From: Papiliotrema nemorosa
Lineage: Eukaryota; Basidiomycota; Tremellomycetes; Tremellales; Rhynchogastremaceae
Reading direction: 5' to 3'
Assembly: GCA_032158125.1 (NCBI GenBank)
Contig: JASKOT010000014.1
Location: forward strand, 186,001-250,000
DNA length: 64,000 bases
This document shows, one piece after another, positions 21,692 to 34,244 of this stretch (its first letter is position 1; each line of letters opens with the position of its first letter). Under the pieces are notes generated by a model. The model was not told the origin of the DNA. It did no database searches and was given only the letters and a program-made list of their open reading frames with translations. The position numbers and the translations under genes are program-made.

Positions 21692-23332
21692 CTATTGTCC
21701 ATCCGACTTCCAACTACCCCGGACTTTTGTCAGCAATGATGCTCGCACAACATGCTCACAGTTGTGTATGACGTTTGCCTGAGGGGAGTCGGAGCCCTCT
21801 GCGCCGAAGTCCTTCTCTCCACCCGGCGAGAAACCGGTGATGGGCAACACCAAGACGTCACCTATGCGCAGGGGGTGATCCAGCCCTCTGAAACGATGCC
21901 ATGTCACATGGTACCTTGCCAAAAGGAACCTGCAAATCAGCCTCTGACGACCGAGCGACCCACCCCATGACAGCGTCCGTAAACAATCCCGGACCGGTCC
22001 ACTCCAACACGTGCATGGCCTGGTCTCGCCCTTTGGACTCGAGCTGCGAAATTTGTTTTTCATAACCTGGAGGTTGCTCCAGTTGGAGTCTCGAAATCTC
22101 TGCTGCTCGATCCATCTCCCAAGCCTCGACCACCCTTGTCGCGTTGACCACGCGTCGCACCGCGTCGAGGTAGATTGGATGGTAGGGGGATGAAGACAGT
22201 GTCCATTGGCAAATCCCCAACGCTCGTGGCCATTGCTGCCACCAATCCATTTTGGCATGTACGTTGACATCGATGGAGACGATGACCGCAGGGTGGGTAG
22301 CGAGTTTTGATTTCCAATCCGGACCGTCGGTTCCTGACAAATCGAGGTACTCGACATTGATCAGGCCCCACCGTTCGATGGGTCGAATCGGGAAAGTCTA
22401 ATATGAGCGTGGATGTAGTGATCACTCACATCAGTGTCCGAGTATACACCCCCTTCCAGCAGTGGCAACAAATACCGCAGAAAATCTGCACGCAAAACCC
22501 CTCGGTGCATGTACGACCAGGCCCACTCGACATCTGTCCCTGGAAATTTGCTCTGGACCCATTCCCAAGCCGCATCATCGTCCAAGAAGTTTAGACTCCA
22601 TCCATCCTTTTCGTTCATACTGACCCATTGACGTGTCATGCTGTTGATCTCGCTGGTCTTGTCTGTTTGGTGTATCGTCTTGTAGGAGATCATGGATGGC
22701 GGGCCGATATGTGGCCGCTCAGGCTCGTCAAACAGTCCATTCAGATTGGAGGGTAGATGTTGGTAAAGGTTGTAGAGAAGGGGGCTAGCAATAGAAGGGT
22801 CCAGCTTAATGGCAAAGTCGTACAGTTGTCGAAAATACCTTTTCTCAGCGAAGCTCACCAGCTCGACTCACAATGCTGCACCGTCCTCATCAGGTGTAAT
22901 ACCTAAGCGGTATTGCTCCTCTGCTGTGTCACCCAGGTCGACCAGACCTTGGATACTTTCCTCTGTCCAGCCTTGTTCCTCGGTCATTCCCCATTGAGCG
23001 GATACTGTCGAATCCTCGACATCACCAGACTCCCCAACCCTAAGCGGCAGATCCTGGGCATACTGCGACATATCCGAACTTGCCCCTCGCATACTTCCCA
23101 GAGCGACAACAGCCAGAGCAAAAGCCGATCCAACTCCAATCTGTATCAACCTTCTCCGTGAAGGCGCACTCCGGCCTGCATAACCGTCTGGGCTGCCAGA
23201 ACTGGGCAGAGCGGAATATCGACCTCGAATAGCCCACCCAGGTAGCCATGACGATCCCGAAGATTCGGAAGAAGAGCTGAATATCGATATCCTGGGTCGA
23301 CCGCGAGAAGCCATCTCGTAGCTGTCCGCCAT
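21692..23332 (-). CDS. Och1-like GT32 mannosyltransferase (type II membrane)
   Basis: Exons 22872-23332, 22430-22838, 21964-22397, 21760-21929 and 21692-21723 encode 501 aa. A cytosolic N-tail of about 60 residues is followed by one hydrophobic anchor (about residues 62-79), a stem, and a GT32 catalytic domain with P-x-x-I-x-x-x-W-like SYKTIHQTDKT, a conserved HRGVLRADFLRYLLPLLEGGVYSDTD block containing the DxD metal site, and a tail ITGFSPGG...HNFRGSWKSD. Och1-type enzymes transfer mannose from GDP-mannose to N-glycans in the Golgi; the exact linkage here is not deducible. The intron at 21724-21759 is needed to restore the family's H-x-F-x-G-S-W-K ending; without it the frame stays open but the motif is lost. 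Confidence 0.88.
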
Positions 23333-23874
23333 GAATCAAAGTGCGAAAGTGGGAAGAGATGCCAGGGACGCAAAGCCTGAAATCCCTCAGTGCCAAGTCA
23401 CAAGTCACAGCCAGAGCGAGAATTATGTGAGAATGACCAATGCGGATTCTCACTCCGAGCTTTCAGATAATGCTGTAAGTTACGATTGGGGTCGTTGGAT
23501 CAGACTAGAAAGTCGTTGTTTTCGATATTGGCTGCTTACTGCGTCGAGGCTAGTTCGCAGTCTTGAGCCCCGCGTTTTCAGTGGCGAATTATCGCCACAC
23601 TGCTTTCATCGGCTCTCGCCGCTTTGTCCCTCCCCCCTATGGGTGGCAAATCCCTCCCCTCTCGGCAGGGCTCCACGAAGTTTTCATTTCACGCTCAGAC
23701 TTTTTCGCCATCCCCCCCCCCCCCCCTTCTTCTCTCTTTTGTGTACCTACCTTTCCTTTATACCTTTTCACCCTACTCCTTTGCGAGCACATCCCATCTC
23801 TAGAGCAACAACATCAGGTATTGCAATACCTCCTACACTCTTTCTTCCTTAGCAACCAAGAAAATTCGATAACC
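23333..23874. other. Divergent promoter region, GT32/DBP2
   Basis: This 542-bp region lies between divergent start codons. It contains a run of 15 C (23712-23726) about 150 bp upstream of DBP2 and CT-rich sequence after it, as common in strong basidiomycete promoters. No gene is supported. Confidence 0.45.
23712..23726. repeat. Poly-C tract (15 nt)
   Basis: Uninterrupted C run on the sense strand of the DBP2 upstream region. Confidence 0.8.
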
Positions 23875-26227
<2,353 letters not shown>

Positions 26228-26579
26228 TCATCTCGTCCCTTACTGACTGACCCTCTTCTCTCGGCCATTATAGACTTCCTTAGATACCCCTCGCGCAGTA
26301 TATTGACCATCCTTCCGCGGTTTACACTCTCTATAGGCATTACCACTCATGCCATCATGCATGGTTGAGTACAGACTCGTCTTGGTGCATTCTCGTCGCC
26401 GAAAGCCTGGTGAGGGAAATGATTTGACGCGTGCCGATTCAGCCTCAACCTCGGCTATTCTGTATCTTGTATTTGACCCGAAGCGAGGTCCACTTCGGTC
26501 CTATGGCTGACCCCTCGAGATTCCCGACAGCATCGACTCGTCTCGACGCTCTACATTCACACCCTATAGTTGAGTCAGG
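26228..26579. other. Intergenic region DBP2/nitrilase
   Basis: This 352-bp gap holds the DBP2 3' UTR and the promoter of the co-directional nitrilase gene. Nothing else is recognised. Confidence 0.3.
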
Positions 26580-27747
26580 ATGGTAGCTCGGACGATCAAG
26601 TTTGCTCTGGCGCAGACTTGCCCCGTTGCGGCCAAGGAGAAAACGGCATTGCACGACGATATAGCTTCTGCGGATCCTTTCCCGACTTTGAGGCAGAATC
26701 TGGCGGAGGTGGAGAAGTACGTCGAGGAGGCCAAGGGGAAAGGAGCAGATATTGTGGTGTTCCCAGAGTACTTTCTTCAGGATATATTGAATCAAGACAG
26801 GCAAGTGAGTGGACTCTGCCTTTTGCCTGAACTGAGCAGCTCTTTTTTGGCTGACAGGCAGTATCTGTCTCTGCCCTCAATCCACCTCGAATCCTATCTC
26901 TGCGACCTGGCCAAGAAGTATTCGATAGGAATAGGAGGTACAATTGTCCATGGTCGAGTCCAAGGCGAAGGCATCCCTCAAATCCCCTCTTCATCACCAT
27001 TCACTTCCGAATCTTCCATGAAAGAATGGCACGATTACTTATCTAAACACACCACCGCCATCTTGGAGAACGTATCGCACATCGCATTAGAGAACGAGGC
27101 TTTCCTTATCGATACTCAAGGTGAAGTATGCGGTAGATACGTCAAACGGAACCTTTGGCATCCTGAACGGGATTACCTTTCGCCCGGGTCGGAAAAGGGT
27201 CAAGTGTTCGATACGCCTTGGGGAAAGATTGGGTTCTTGATCTGTAAGTCTTGGGCTGGGAAAATGTGACTGATAGGAGGCTGGGATCTGTCACACCCCA
27301 TCTTATCGCAACATCTCGTAGAACAAGGAGCAGACTTGATCATTGCTCCTACATATTGGCTTGGAACGGATAGCGAGCCGTAAGTCCCCTCCTCAGAATA
27401 CGTCTAATGGCCAGGATGGTATCTCGGTACAACAAGGATCCAGATTACGAACTCAAAGTTGTACGTTCTCTCGCGCTCGCTCGGTCGTTTGAGAGCGAAT
27501 TGGCATTGGTCATGGTCAATGCGGGTGGTCCGAAAGAGAAAGGGTTCATGGGTGGAAGTGGAGCTTGGGCGCCATTATTGGGTAACATTGGAGGTTTTGA
27601 GGATTCTCAAGTGGGCATCAAGATGATAGATGTCGACCTGAGTGTCTTGAAGGTGAGGCGAGTCGGACTGGGCGTAGTATTGATGTACAGGATGCGAGAG
27701 ACACATACAAAATCCGGGAGGACTGGTCGAACGAGGAGGTCAGGTAG
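26580..27747 (+). CDS. Nitrilase-superfamily carbon-nitrogen hydrolase
   Basis: Exons 26580-26804, 26862-27243, 27280-27379, 27415-27652 and 27691-27747 encode 333 aa. The catalytic triad of the superfamily is readable: Glu63 in VVFPEYF, Lys170 in YVKRNLWHPERD, and Cys203 in LICWDLSHP. The Cys codon is split by the intron 27244-27279, whose acceptor is GAG. Such enzymes hydrolyse nitriles, amides or carbamoyl groups through a Cys-thioester; the closest fungal relatives are generic amidohydrolases and the substrate cannot be named. No signal peptide is seen, so it is probably cytosolic. It converges on the Doa1-like gene with 146 bp between stop codons. Confidence 0.9.
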
Positions 27748-27893
27748 CCAGGATATCGTGAAGTCACATCATCATCAGCATGTATTCTCTGCTAAAGCCG
27801 AGCTGTTGCAGGCACGTGAGAAGAGGAGCGGGATAGCGCGATGGGCCGTCATCCATGTATGCATCGCGTTCATCACATTTCGAAGATTATAGG

Positions 27894-29450
27894 TTAGGGG
27901 TCGACCTGGTGAATCGTAGGGGAGCCGAGGTGAAGGCGAATAAAATCCTCAATCCTCTCTATATAGCTCTCTGGCAGTTGATGCTCTCGAGCAAATGTTT
28001 CGGCTACTTCACGAGGATCTTCTGAATGTTCAGATCAGTTCTATCCCAAGCAGACTCACCATTAGATCGAATTGACAACTTTAACGGAGGAGTGTCATCG
28101 CTGTGGTGAGTAAGTACAGTGCGCAGGTCATTATTTACCTGACATCTATATCGATCACCAGATCCTGAGGCTGGTTGTTGACTACAGGAGTGCTGACTCT
28201 TCATGATCAGCTTGGTAGCCCAATATGATATCTCTCTCACTTCATCGCGCTCTCGACAGCAGAGTGATAGACCTGTACAGTCAACGCGCAAACTTGGGCC
28301 GCCATACTGGACTCGCCTTTCTGCAATTCTCGCTAGCCATCCTGTTGCAATCACGGGTCCACACTCTGACACGTCCGTCCGATCCCGCCGTGACCACGTC
28401 TCCGTTGGGCAACATGTCGACCGACCAGACCGTCTGACAAGGATGCAACAGCTTGATCGCGGCCTTGCCTTCCTTGTTCCATATACGCTGCAGTAGTTAG
28501 TACTCAGATGATATAGCGACTCACCGCCGAGTGATCTTCACTACATGATAAAATCTGGTCATTTGCTCCTACAGCCACTTGGTACACCGAATCCTTGTGC
28601 CCGCGTACTGTTGCCAATACAGTTCCCGTCAGATCGCATACCCGTATGAGACTGAGATCAGCGTTCAGCAGACACTGGCCTCACCCATCATTGCAGGCGC
28701 TAACAAACGTCTCATGATCCGATAGCAATGCAAGCCCTCGGACAGGTTCAGGATATCCCTTGAACTTCGAGATGGGTTGACCGGTCTCGTCCCACAAAAT
28801 CACTAGTTGATCGGCCGAGCCTGGCGTCAAGCAGGTAACATACACAGCAGCAGCACTCACCTGTGAGATAATGTCCAGCTTTTGAACCCTTCTCCAACGC
28901 AGCAACTCCCCAGACAGCTTGATCGTGTCCCTCGAGTACAACATCGCAGCTCCACTCTCCCTCCTTCTCGGACCATACCCGAGCGGTACAATCCCAGCTA
29001 CCGCTGATGAGTCGGCGCGATGATCCAGCATACGATAATACGCAAACGTTGAGGGAATGACCGATGAGGCAATGTACCGATTCTGGGTTCAAGGTGTCGA
29101 GTGAGTGAAGCAAAATCAGGGATGAGTTCCCGCCCGACGCGACGAGAGCTTTGTGTGAGCTGACATGACATCCTTCGTTACGCTTACGACCTGAAGGTGT
29201 CTCCGGGATATACGCTAAGGAGTTGACATATGCGTTATGACCACTCAGAAGAGCTTGAAGAGCAAAGCCCTGCTTGTCAATGACGTCGAAATCTTCTTGG
29301 ACGCACCATAGAACCACTCTCGGCCGCCCATATACCGACCGTCCCATCGCGAGAGCAGCTGGCGATTCGAGACTCGTCTATAGCCAAGACACACTTGGCA
29401 TCCTGGTCATGTCTCGGCTCAAGTTCTACAGCGAGATCGTACTCCATCAT
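27894..29450 (-). CDS. Doa1/Ufd3/PLAA-like WD40-PFU protein lacking PUL domain
   Basis: Nine exons (29307-29450, 28861-29269, 28685-28820, 28525-28651, 28317-28487, 28241-28272, 28139-28198, 28060-28100, 27894-28021) encode 415 aa. Seven WD40 repeats fill residues 1 to about 320 (e.g. RIASCSRDGTVGIW, RLISGSWDCTARVW, QILSCSEDHSARIW, DVVTAGSDGRVRVW). A PFU ubiquitin-binding domain then follows without the usual long linker (DLVIDIDVSDDTPPLKLSIR, EVAETFAREHQLPESYIERI). The frame ends TIHQVDP-stop. Doa1 relatives are about 700-800 aa and carry a C-terminal PUL domain that binds Cdc48; there is no room for it before the nitrilase gene. Intron 28273-28316 needs a GC donor (gcgagt). Two in-frame ATGs lie at 29450 and 29447. 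Confidence 0.8.
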
Positions 29451-29578
29451 ATCGCTTAGAAGAAAAAGAAGACGAGGTCAAACACGAAATGCATCGCCCT
29501 CCACTTGCAGATAAGATTAGATATCCTCTTCCTTCTTCACTCTCATTCAACGCGAGGCTTCTACACATCCAATTCTCG

Positions 29579-30073
29579 CTAGTGGTTATTGTCAGCTGGT
29601 AGGCTGACTCCGAATCGTCTCCAGCTTTCTCCAAATCGCATGTCATCAATCGAAACAGATTGAGTGCAGGAGAGCTGGAACAGGTTGGAATCCTGCTCTT
29701 CGAGCTGCGTGGTAAATGTGAAGGTTGACCGGGTTTCCACATCCACCCCACGCTTCAGTTCAATATCGAGCCTGTCCAGTGTCTCAGGTATAGACCTTTC
29801 AAGTCTGGCAGTCAGGCTTGCGAGTGCTGCATCCCACTTTCGAATGGATGCAGTTTCTGGTCGGCGAAACTTTCGCAGCGCTTCTCTGACCGTGTCAATG
29901 AGACAAGTGGATTTGTACACCTCTTTTCTAGATGTCTGAAGTGGGATGCAGTCGACACTGACGGTCAAGGTCTTTTCGTCCTCAGAAGGAAGGCTTCTCT
30001 TTTCGTCGAAACGCCATCGCGTCTGAGAAGGGTAACCCTCTACCGCATCTGCCAGAGCCGTAATGATCTCCAT
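29579..30073 (-). CDS. Orphan single-exon protein A
   Basis: An intronless frame of 164 aa starts at an ATG at 30073 and ends TAG. I do not recognise the family. It has a Trp near the N-terminus (TRWRF), a beta-like segment (TLTVSVDCI), a central pair of amphipathic helices (LIDTVREALRKF, KWDAALASLTARLERSIPETLDRLDIEL) and a C-terminal beta-rich part ending GVSLPADNNH. Its size, absence of introns and strand match the two paralogous genes directly upstream (30406-31846), and the order of helical and beta segments is similar, but sequence identity is too low for me to call it a third paralogue with confidence. Confidence 0.55.
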   Translation of the reverse strand: MEIITALADAVEGYPSQTRWRFDEKRSLPSEDEKTLTVSVDCIPLQTSRKEVYKSTCLIDTVREALRKFRRPETASIRKWDAALASLTARLERSIPETLDRLDIELKRGVDVETRSTFTFTTQLEEQDSNLFQLSCTQSVSIDDMRFGESWRRFGVSLPADNNH

Positions 30074-30405
30074 CTTGCTTGGATTGTTCCCGCTGCTGTG
30101 TTCGAGTAGACGAATGATATGGGCAATTCTGTGTCATTTTTCAAGAAGGAGTCAGGGAACACCCAGCTGACACCGAAGCGGCTTCGAACAAAGGGCGATG
30201 CAAAGTGCTTATCGCGCTTCGTGTATCAGAGTATGCCTTATCAATTATGTGCTGACAAGGTATGCAGCATAATCAGCTGCAACATGACTACTACGCCTCC
30301 TATGATTCCGTGATTCTCCCATGCATCATATACGCCTACATCAACGATCAAACCCTTTGCGAAACCATGACACGAGCTGAGGCTGGGTCCAATCCGGAGC
30401 ATCGC
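30074..30405. other. Intergenic region between orphan genes A and B
   Basis: This 332-bp gap has only short plus-strand frames that I regard as chance. It presumably holds the promoter of gene A and the 3' UTR of gene B. Confidence 0.3.
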
Positions 30406-30900
30406 TCAGATCGCAGACCGATGCCCGATCATTACGGTCAATCCACCCTCTTCGGCTCTGACAATGATGACGCTGGGCGTCTGCGACTCCTCTATCCATT
30501 GGTTGGTATTCGCCCTACCGGTCGAATCAACCGTCTCGTAATCGTACAAGACTTCATTTCCTGGATAGCTCGGAGCGCATAAAAGGGGGAAGCGCACACC
30601 TGTTGCTGCGTTTTCCAGGAATTTTCGGGAATGCTCAAGCCATGAGTGAGCATCTTTCGAAAATTGCCTCGACAACTCAGTCTCGTCACGGAACAGTGAA
30701 GTGTACAGATCGGTGATATTCTGTGCTATCGCCGTTTTAAGCTCTTCGGTCACCTCGTTGTCTGATGCTTGATGTGTTTGTTGATAGCCAAAGAACTTGG
30801 ACCACATCGTAACACTCTCTCCATCTCGGGTTTCCGTCGACTGGACTGTCCAGCCATCGACATCTTCCGCTTCAGTTCTGAAATCGTATATGTTCGTCAT
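30406..30900 (-). CDS. Orphan tandem-paralogue protein B
   Basis: An intronless frame of 164 aa runs from an ATG at 30900. The frame extends further upstream only through a non-ATG codon. It aligns with protein C (31289-31846) from the first residues: VDGWTV versus VADWTI, SKFFGYQQ versus SKQYKYTN, ELKTAIAQNITDLYTSL versus RLKTAIKTDVDSLRAYL, and ANTNQWIEESQTPSVIIVR versus SDTNQWIENEYIHDVARIR, followed by a Gly and a hydrophobic TV-x-L/I-G strand. No signal peptide, membrane segment or known domain is seen. A TATA-like element lies about 53 bp upstream. Function is unknown. Confidence 0.7.
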   Translation of the reverse strand: MTNIYDFRTEAEDVDGWTVQSTETRDGESVTMWSKFFGYQQTHQASDNEVTEELKTAIAQNITDLYTSLFRDETELSRQFSKDAHSWLEHSRKFLENAATGVRFPLLCAPSYPGNEVLYDYETVDSTGRANTNQWIEESQTPSVIIVRAEEGGLTVMIGHRSAI

Positions 30901-31288
30901 GTAATGGGTGTGCTGTAGTGGCGAGAGCAAAGTGTCCAAGGCTTTCGAAGCATATATATGTTTTTTTGTGACTTGGCCGTCGTCGCTGGCGGATTGGAAA
31001 GAGGTAGCCTTCCTTTCGAACCAGCGGGCGATCGAGCGGAATGCTAGGATGTATATGAGTATGAGACGCGTATCATCTTCCGTCGTCTACAGCAGTATGA
31101 CTGGATCCTTTCACAGGTTGACAGAGTGGCAATACTGTACTCGATGAGCGGACATTCGCCTTTCGCTCACTTCCGCTTTACCTCTTGCTGACAAGCGCCA
31201 TGCGAAACGTACCCTCTGAAGTGATGCATCGCAAAAAGTTACTGTACATTCTCGCCACTCTGTCCGCGATACAGTACAGTATGCGTAA
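30901..31288. other. Intergenic region between orphan genes B and C
   Basis: This 388-bp gap contains the TATA-like element of gene B and the 3' UTR of gene C. No further frame is supported. Confidence 0.3.
30953..30959 (-). promoter_or_regulatory. TATA-like element upstream of orphan gene B
   Basis: A TATATAT string about 53 bp upstream of the start codon at 30900. Confidence 0.4.
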
Positions 31289-31846
31289 TCACCGTTCGCA
31301 GGTCTCTGCTCCGCTCGATGCCTCCACTTGGACACCACTGTCTCGTACACCAAGCTGGACAGTGATTCCATTTCGACCATATCGGATTCTCGCGACATCA
31401 TGAATATACTCATTTTCGATCCACTGGTTGGTATCACTCATATCAGTCACATCGATCGCTTGCATGCCACTCAGGTCGGTGACAACGACGGATTTCCCCG
31501 GTGCTTCACTGGCTTGTTTCAGGGTAAAATCCAATCCTTCGCTGACCTTTGAGCTCAATTCCCGGAGTTGTTGGAAGAGCCGTATACCAGAGGGGGTATC
31601 AGACAGCCAGTCTCCACGTTCGTCCTCGCTCAGGGCATCTTTGGAGAGATAGGCACGAAGCGAATCCACGTCCGTCTTGATGGCTGTCTTCAGTCGATCA
31701 CTGAGTGCGGCAGTCTTCGATTCGCCATTGGTATATTTGTACTGCTTGGAGAAGAGCAAGACATCTTTGTAGGCATTGCTATTTGCTCTTTTAATCGTCC
31801 AGTCAGCGACCGTAGAGTTGCACTGGGTTAGGACGTAGTCTCGCAT
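31289..31846 (-). CDS. Orphan tandem-paralogue protein C
   Basis: An intronless frame of 185 aa starts at the ATG at 31846. It is the clear tandem paralogue of protein B (see there for the matching motifs); the N-terminal Trp motif falls at the same distance from both start codons, which supports both starts. Relative to B it has an insertion in the middle (a Val/Thr/Asp-rich loop including KSVVVTDLSGM) and an extra Ser/Glu-rich tail of about 18 residues. No known domain, signal peptide or transmembrane helix is recognised. The two helices around LSDRLKTAIKTDVDSLRAYL look amphipathic. Confidence 0.7.
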   Translation of the reverse strand: MRDYVLTQCNSTVADWTIKRANSNAYKDVLLFSKQYKYTNGESKTAALSDRLKTAIKTDVDSLRAYLSKDALSEDERGDWLSDTPSGIRLFQQLRELSSKVSEGLDFTLKQASEAPGKSVVVTDLSGMQAIDVTDMSDTNQWIENEYIHDVARIRYGRNGITVQLGVRDSGVQVEASSGAETCER

Positions 31847-32352
31847 GCTTGTTCAGTAATGGTCGATATCCGTCGCCGTCGAAGAACTTGACAGGTCAAT
31901 AATCTGTAGGGCGGAACACTGTGGAGCCTGGACATACTCTTATACGAGGAGTCTCTGGTGGCCACCCCTCACGTTATCATCGATGCTTGCCTACCTTTGT
32001 CCTGAACAGAAGAAACATGCAACTCCGCAATCGCAGGACAAGCGATGTGCGTCATCTTTCATTTACAGCGAATCCAGCCTTTCAGATCTGGCTCCTTGTG
32101 GGGCTGGCAATCAAGGGTACCTTCAGAGTGTCAGCCCGCTTTATCGCCGATGGTCAGCATCGCGCTTCTCGACCTGACGAAACGCCATATCGCGATTACC
32201 AATCGAGAAGAAAGGCCACCAGTCTTCCAGCACTTTCTTTGGCCAAGTCCGCCCGTCAATGATCTGCTGAAGGGCTTGAAGCTTTGAAGACAAGGCTCGG
32301 AATGGGGAAAGTTGAGGATAGACTGCAGGTTATAGCATCAGTCACCTAGGGC
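31847..32352. other. Intergenic region, orphan gene C/UBX gene
   Basis: This 506-bp gap lies upstream of orphan gene C and downstream of the UBX gene. A TATA-like CGTATAAG (minus strand) is near 31940. Short plus-strand frames around 31921-32287 show no family resemblance. Confidence 0.35.
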
Positions 32353-34030
32353 TTACTCCACAATTTCTTCGTCGCTATCCTCCCCCGCAGCAGCTCTCTC
32401 AGCATCGCCCCAAACGCTACCTTCTTCCTTTTCAGCCACCAATGCTCCGCCCGCTGCCTTGACTGTCTCCCAGATAGCTTCTCCCTCTGTCTCTGTTCGG
32501 TCGACATTACGTCGAGGATACGTAGTGACAATCTGGAAATCCCACTCGTGATCGTAGCCTGGAGGTGGTGAATCCGGATCAGTGTCGGGCGAGTCGGTGG
32601 AAGGGATGAGGAGAGTCTCGGCGTAGATGAACAGAGGAAGAGTCGAAGGTCCAGGTGTGAAATTGCGTATATTTCGCTCCGCACCGAAAGGTGTACGAAG
32701 GGCTACCCGGATAGGCCCGGAAGAAGGAGGTAAGAGATGTTTCCTAGCGTATCTTCGCCATTCTTGTCGATCAGAGATCCTCTTGGCCTTCTCTTCTGCT
32801 TCTCTTTGCGCACGCTCCGCTTTCGTCCTTTCCAGCTCTTTCGCTTGACGTTCCGCCCGCATGCGTTCACCATCTCGGCGTTCAGCTTCTTTGAAAGCTC
32901 GATCTTGCTCTTCGCGCAGATGACGAGCCTCTTCAAGAGTCAATCGTTCTCGCTTGAGTCGATTGAGGAAAGGTGTAGCTCGAGGTAGGACAGATGTGGT
33001 GAGGGTTTGTATGATGGAAGAGGCGGAAGTGGTGGTGGAGGGAGGACCGGAAATCTGGGTGATGATAGATAGCTTGGGGGTGGAGCTGGACTGAGATTGC
33101 ACCGGAGGCGGAAGGAGCGAGGTGAAGGTGATGGAAGGGTAAGTGGTCGTGAGCAGGGTCTGAGAAACTGCTGTTAGATTGATTGTATCACACGACCTAC
33201 CTTGATACCCTTCTCGAGAACGGATATCCGCTCCCCAAACCATCACGTCCTTCTCCTTGAATGTCCTCACGAGCTCCTCGTCACATAATACTTCTCGCTT
33301 AAACTCTTCATCGTCCTCGTGTTCCCCGCAGACGAGAATGACAACGCCTACTTTACCCTCTTTGCGCACATTACTCATAAACTCTCTGTAAGGGCCGATA
33401 TAAAAGTCGGGAAGGTTGTTCGTTGCGCTCGAGGCGCCAGTAAACGTCTCGAGGTCTCTCACAAATGATAGTGAAGTCGCTGTCGGGTTGAAAGGTCGAG
33501 CGTGAGATGAGGATGGCCCCGACGGAGGGAGGAGGAATCGTGGTAGACGTGGATATGCGGAAAGGGGTATGAACGTCCGGGCTGATCATGAGTTTCTCCG
33601 CATCAAATGGCGGTGAATACTCACCTAGGAAGTACCAAGTACCCGTGATCGCACCGACGACGATCCTAACGGGAAGAGCGAAAAGCAGCCACAATATGGA
33701 CGTCTGACCTGTGCTGTTTGCCCGAGGACGTGGATGCGACCCTGACAATCTTCTCGAGCCAGGTGGAGGATGCACGTCTCCGGGCTCCGCATATTCCATC
33801 GTGGAGCTTCTAGACGGTCCAGCATCGAAGGCTGGTCGGTCAGACTGAGTGAAGATGATTTCTGCGGCGGTCTATCGTGAGCTCATGGCATGAAAGGGAC
33901 CTACCTGGACGTTCCAGCCGCAATCACGTAGGATGCGTTCGTCTCGTTCTCTGGCTGCCTGCTTTGTACTTGCTGTGACAGCATGAAGCTGTTCCAAGGC
34001 CAGCTGCTGGGTGACGGACAGACTTGTCAT
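32353..34030 (-). CDS. FAF2/Ubx-type UBX-domain protein
   Basis: Exons 33905-34030, 33625-33871, 33201-33581 and 32353-33167 encode 522 aa. Order: a UBA-like N-terminus (LRDCGWNVQTAAEIIF, residues 34-50), a hydrophobic hairpin-like membrane segment (about 100-122, ILWLLFALPVRIVVGAI), a UAS thioredoxin-like domain (about 165-290, VILVCGEHEDDEEFKREVLCDEELV), a charged coiled coil (LEEARHLREEQDRAFKEAER), and a UBX domain that includes IRVALRTPFGAERNIRNF. This order is that of FAF2/UBXD8, an ER/lipid-droplet adaptor that brings Cdc48 to ER-associated degradation. Intron 33872-33904 fits only with the TAG acceptor. Intron 33168-33200 is 33 nt and stop-free. Confidence 0.88.
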
Positions 34031-34244
34031 GGCTTCGCAGGCGGAATGAGACGTGAATGAGAGATGCTTTGCGACGTGACGGGGTGACCGGATTTGCCGG
34101 CTCAGACCGATGACAGACGACCAAGTGGCAACAGCCCCCTCGCAATACCAACGCTGCCTCTTGTCTGCCGATGGCTCAGATGCATGCGTTGCAAGGTCAG
34201 GTAACCAGGGAGAAGATGCTATAGCCTTCATACGCCCTCGGCAT

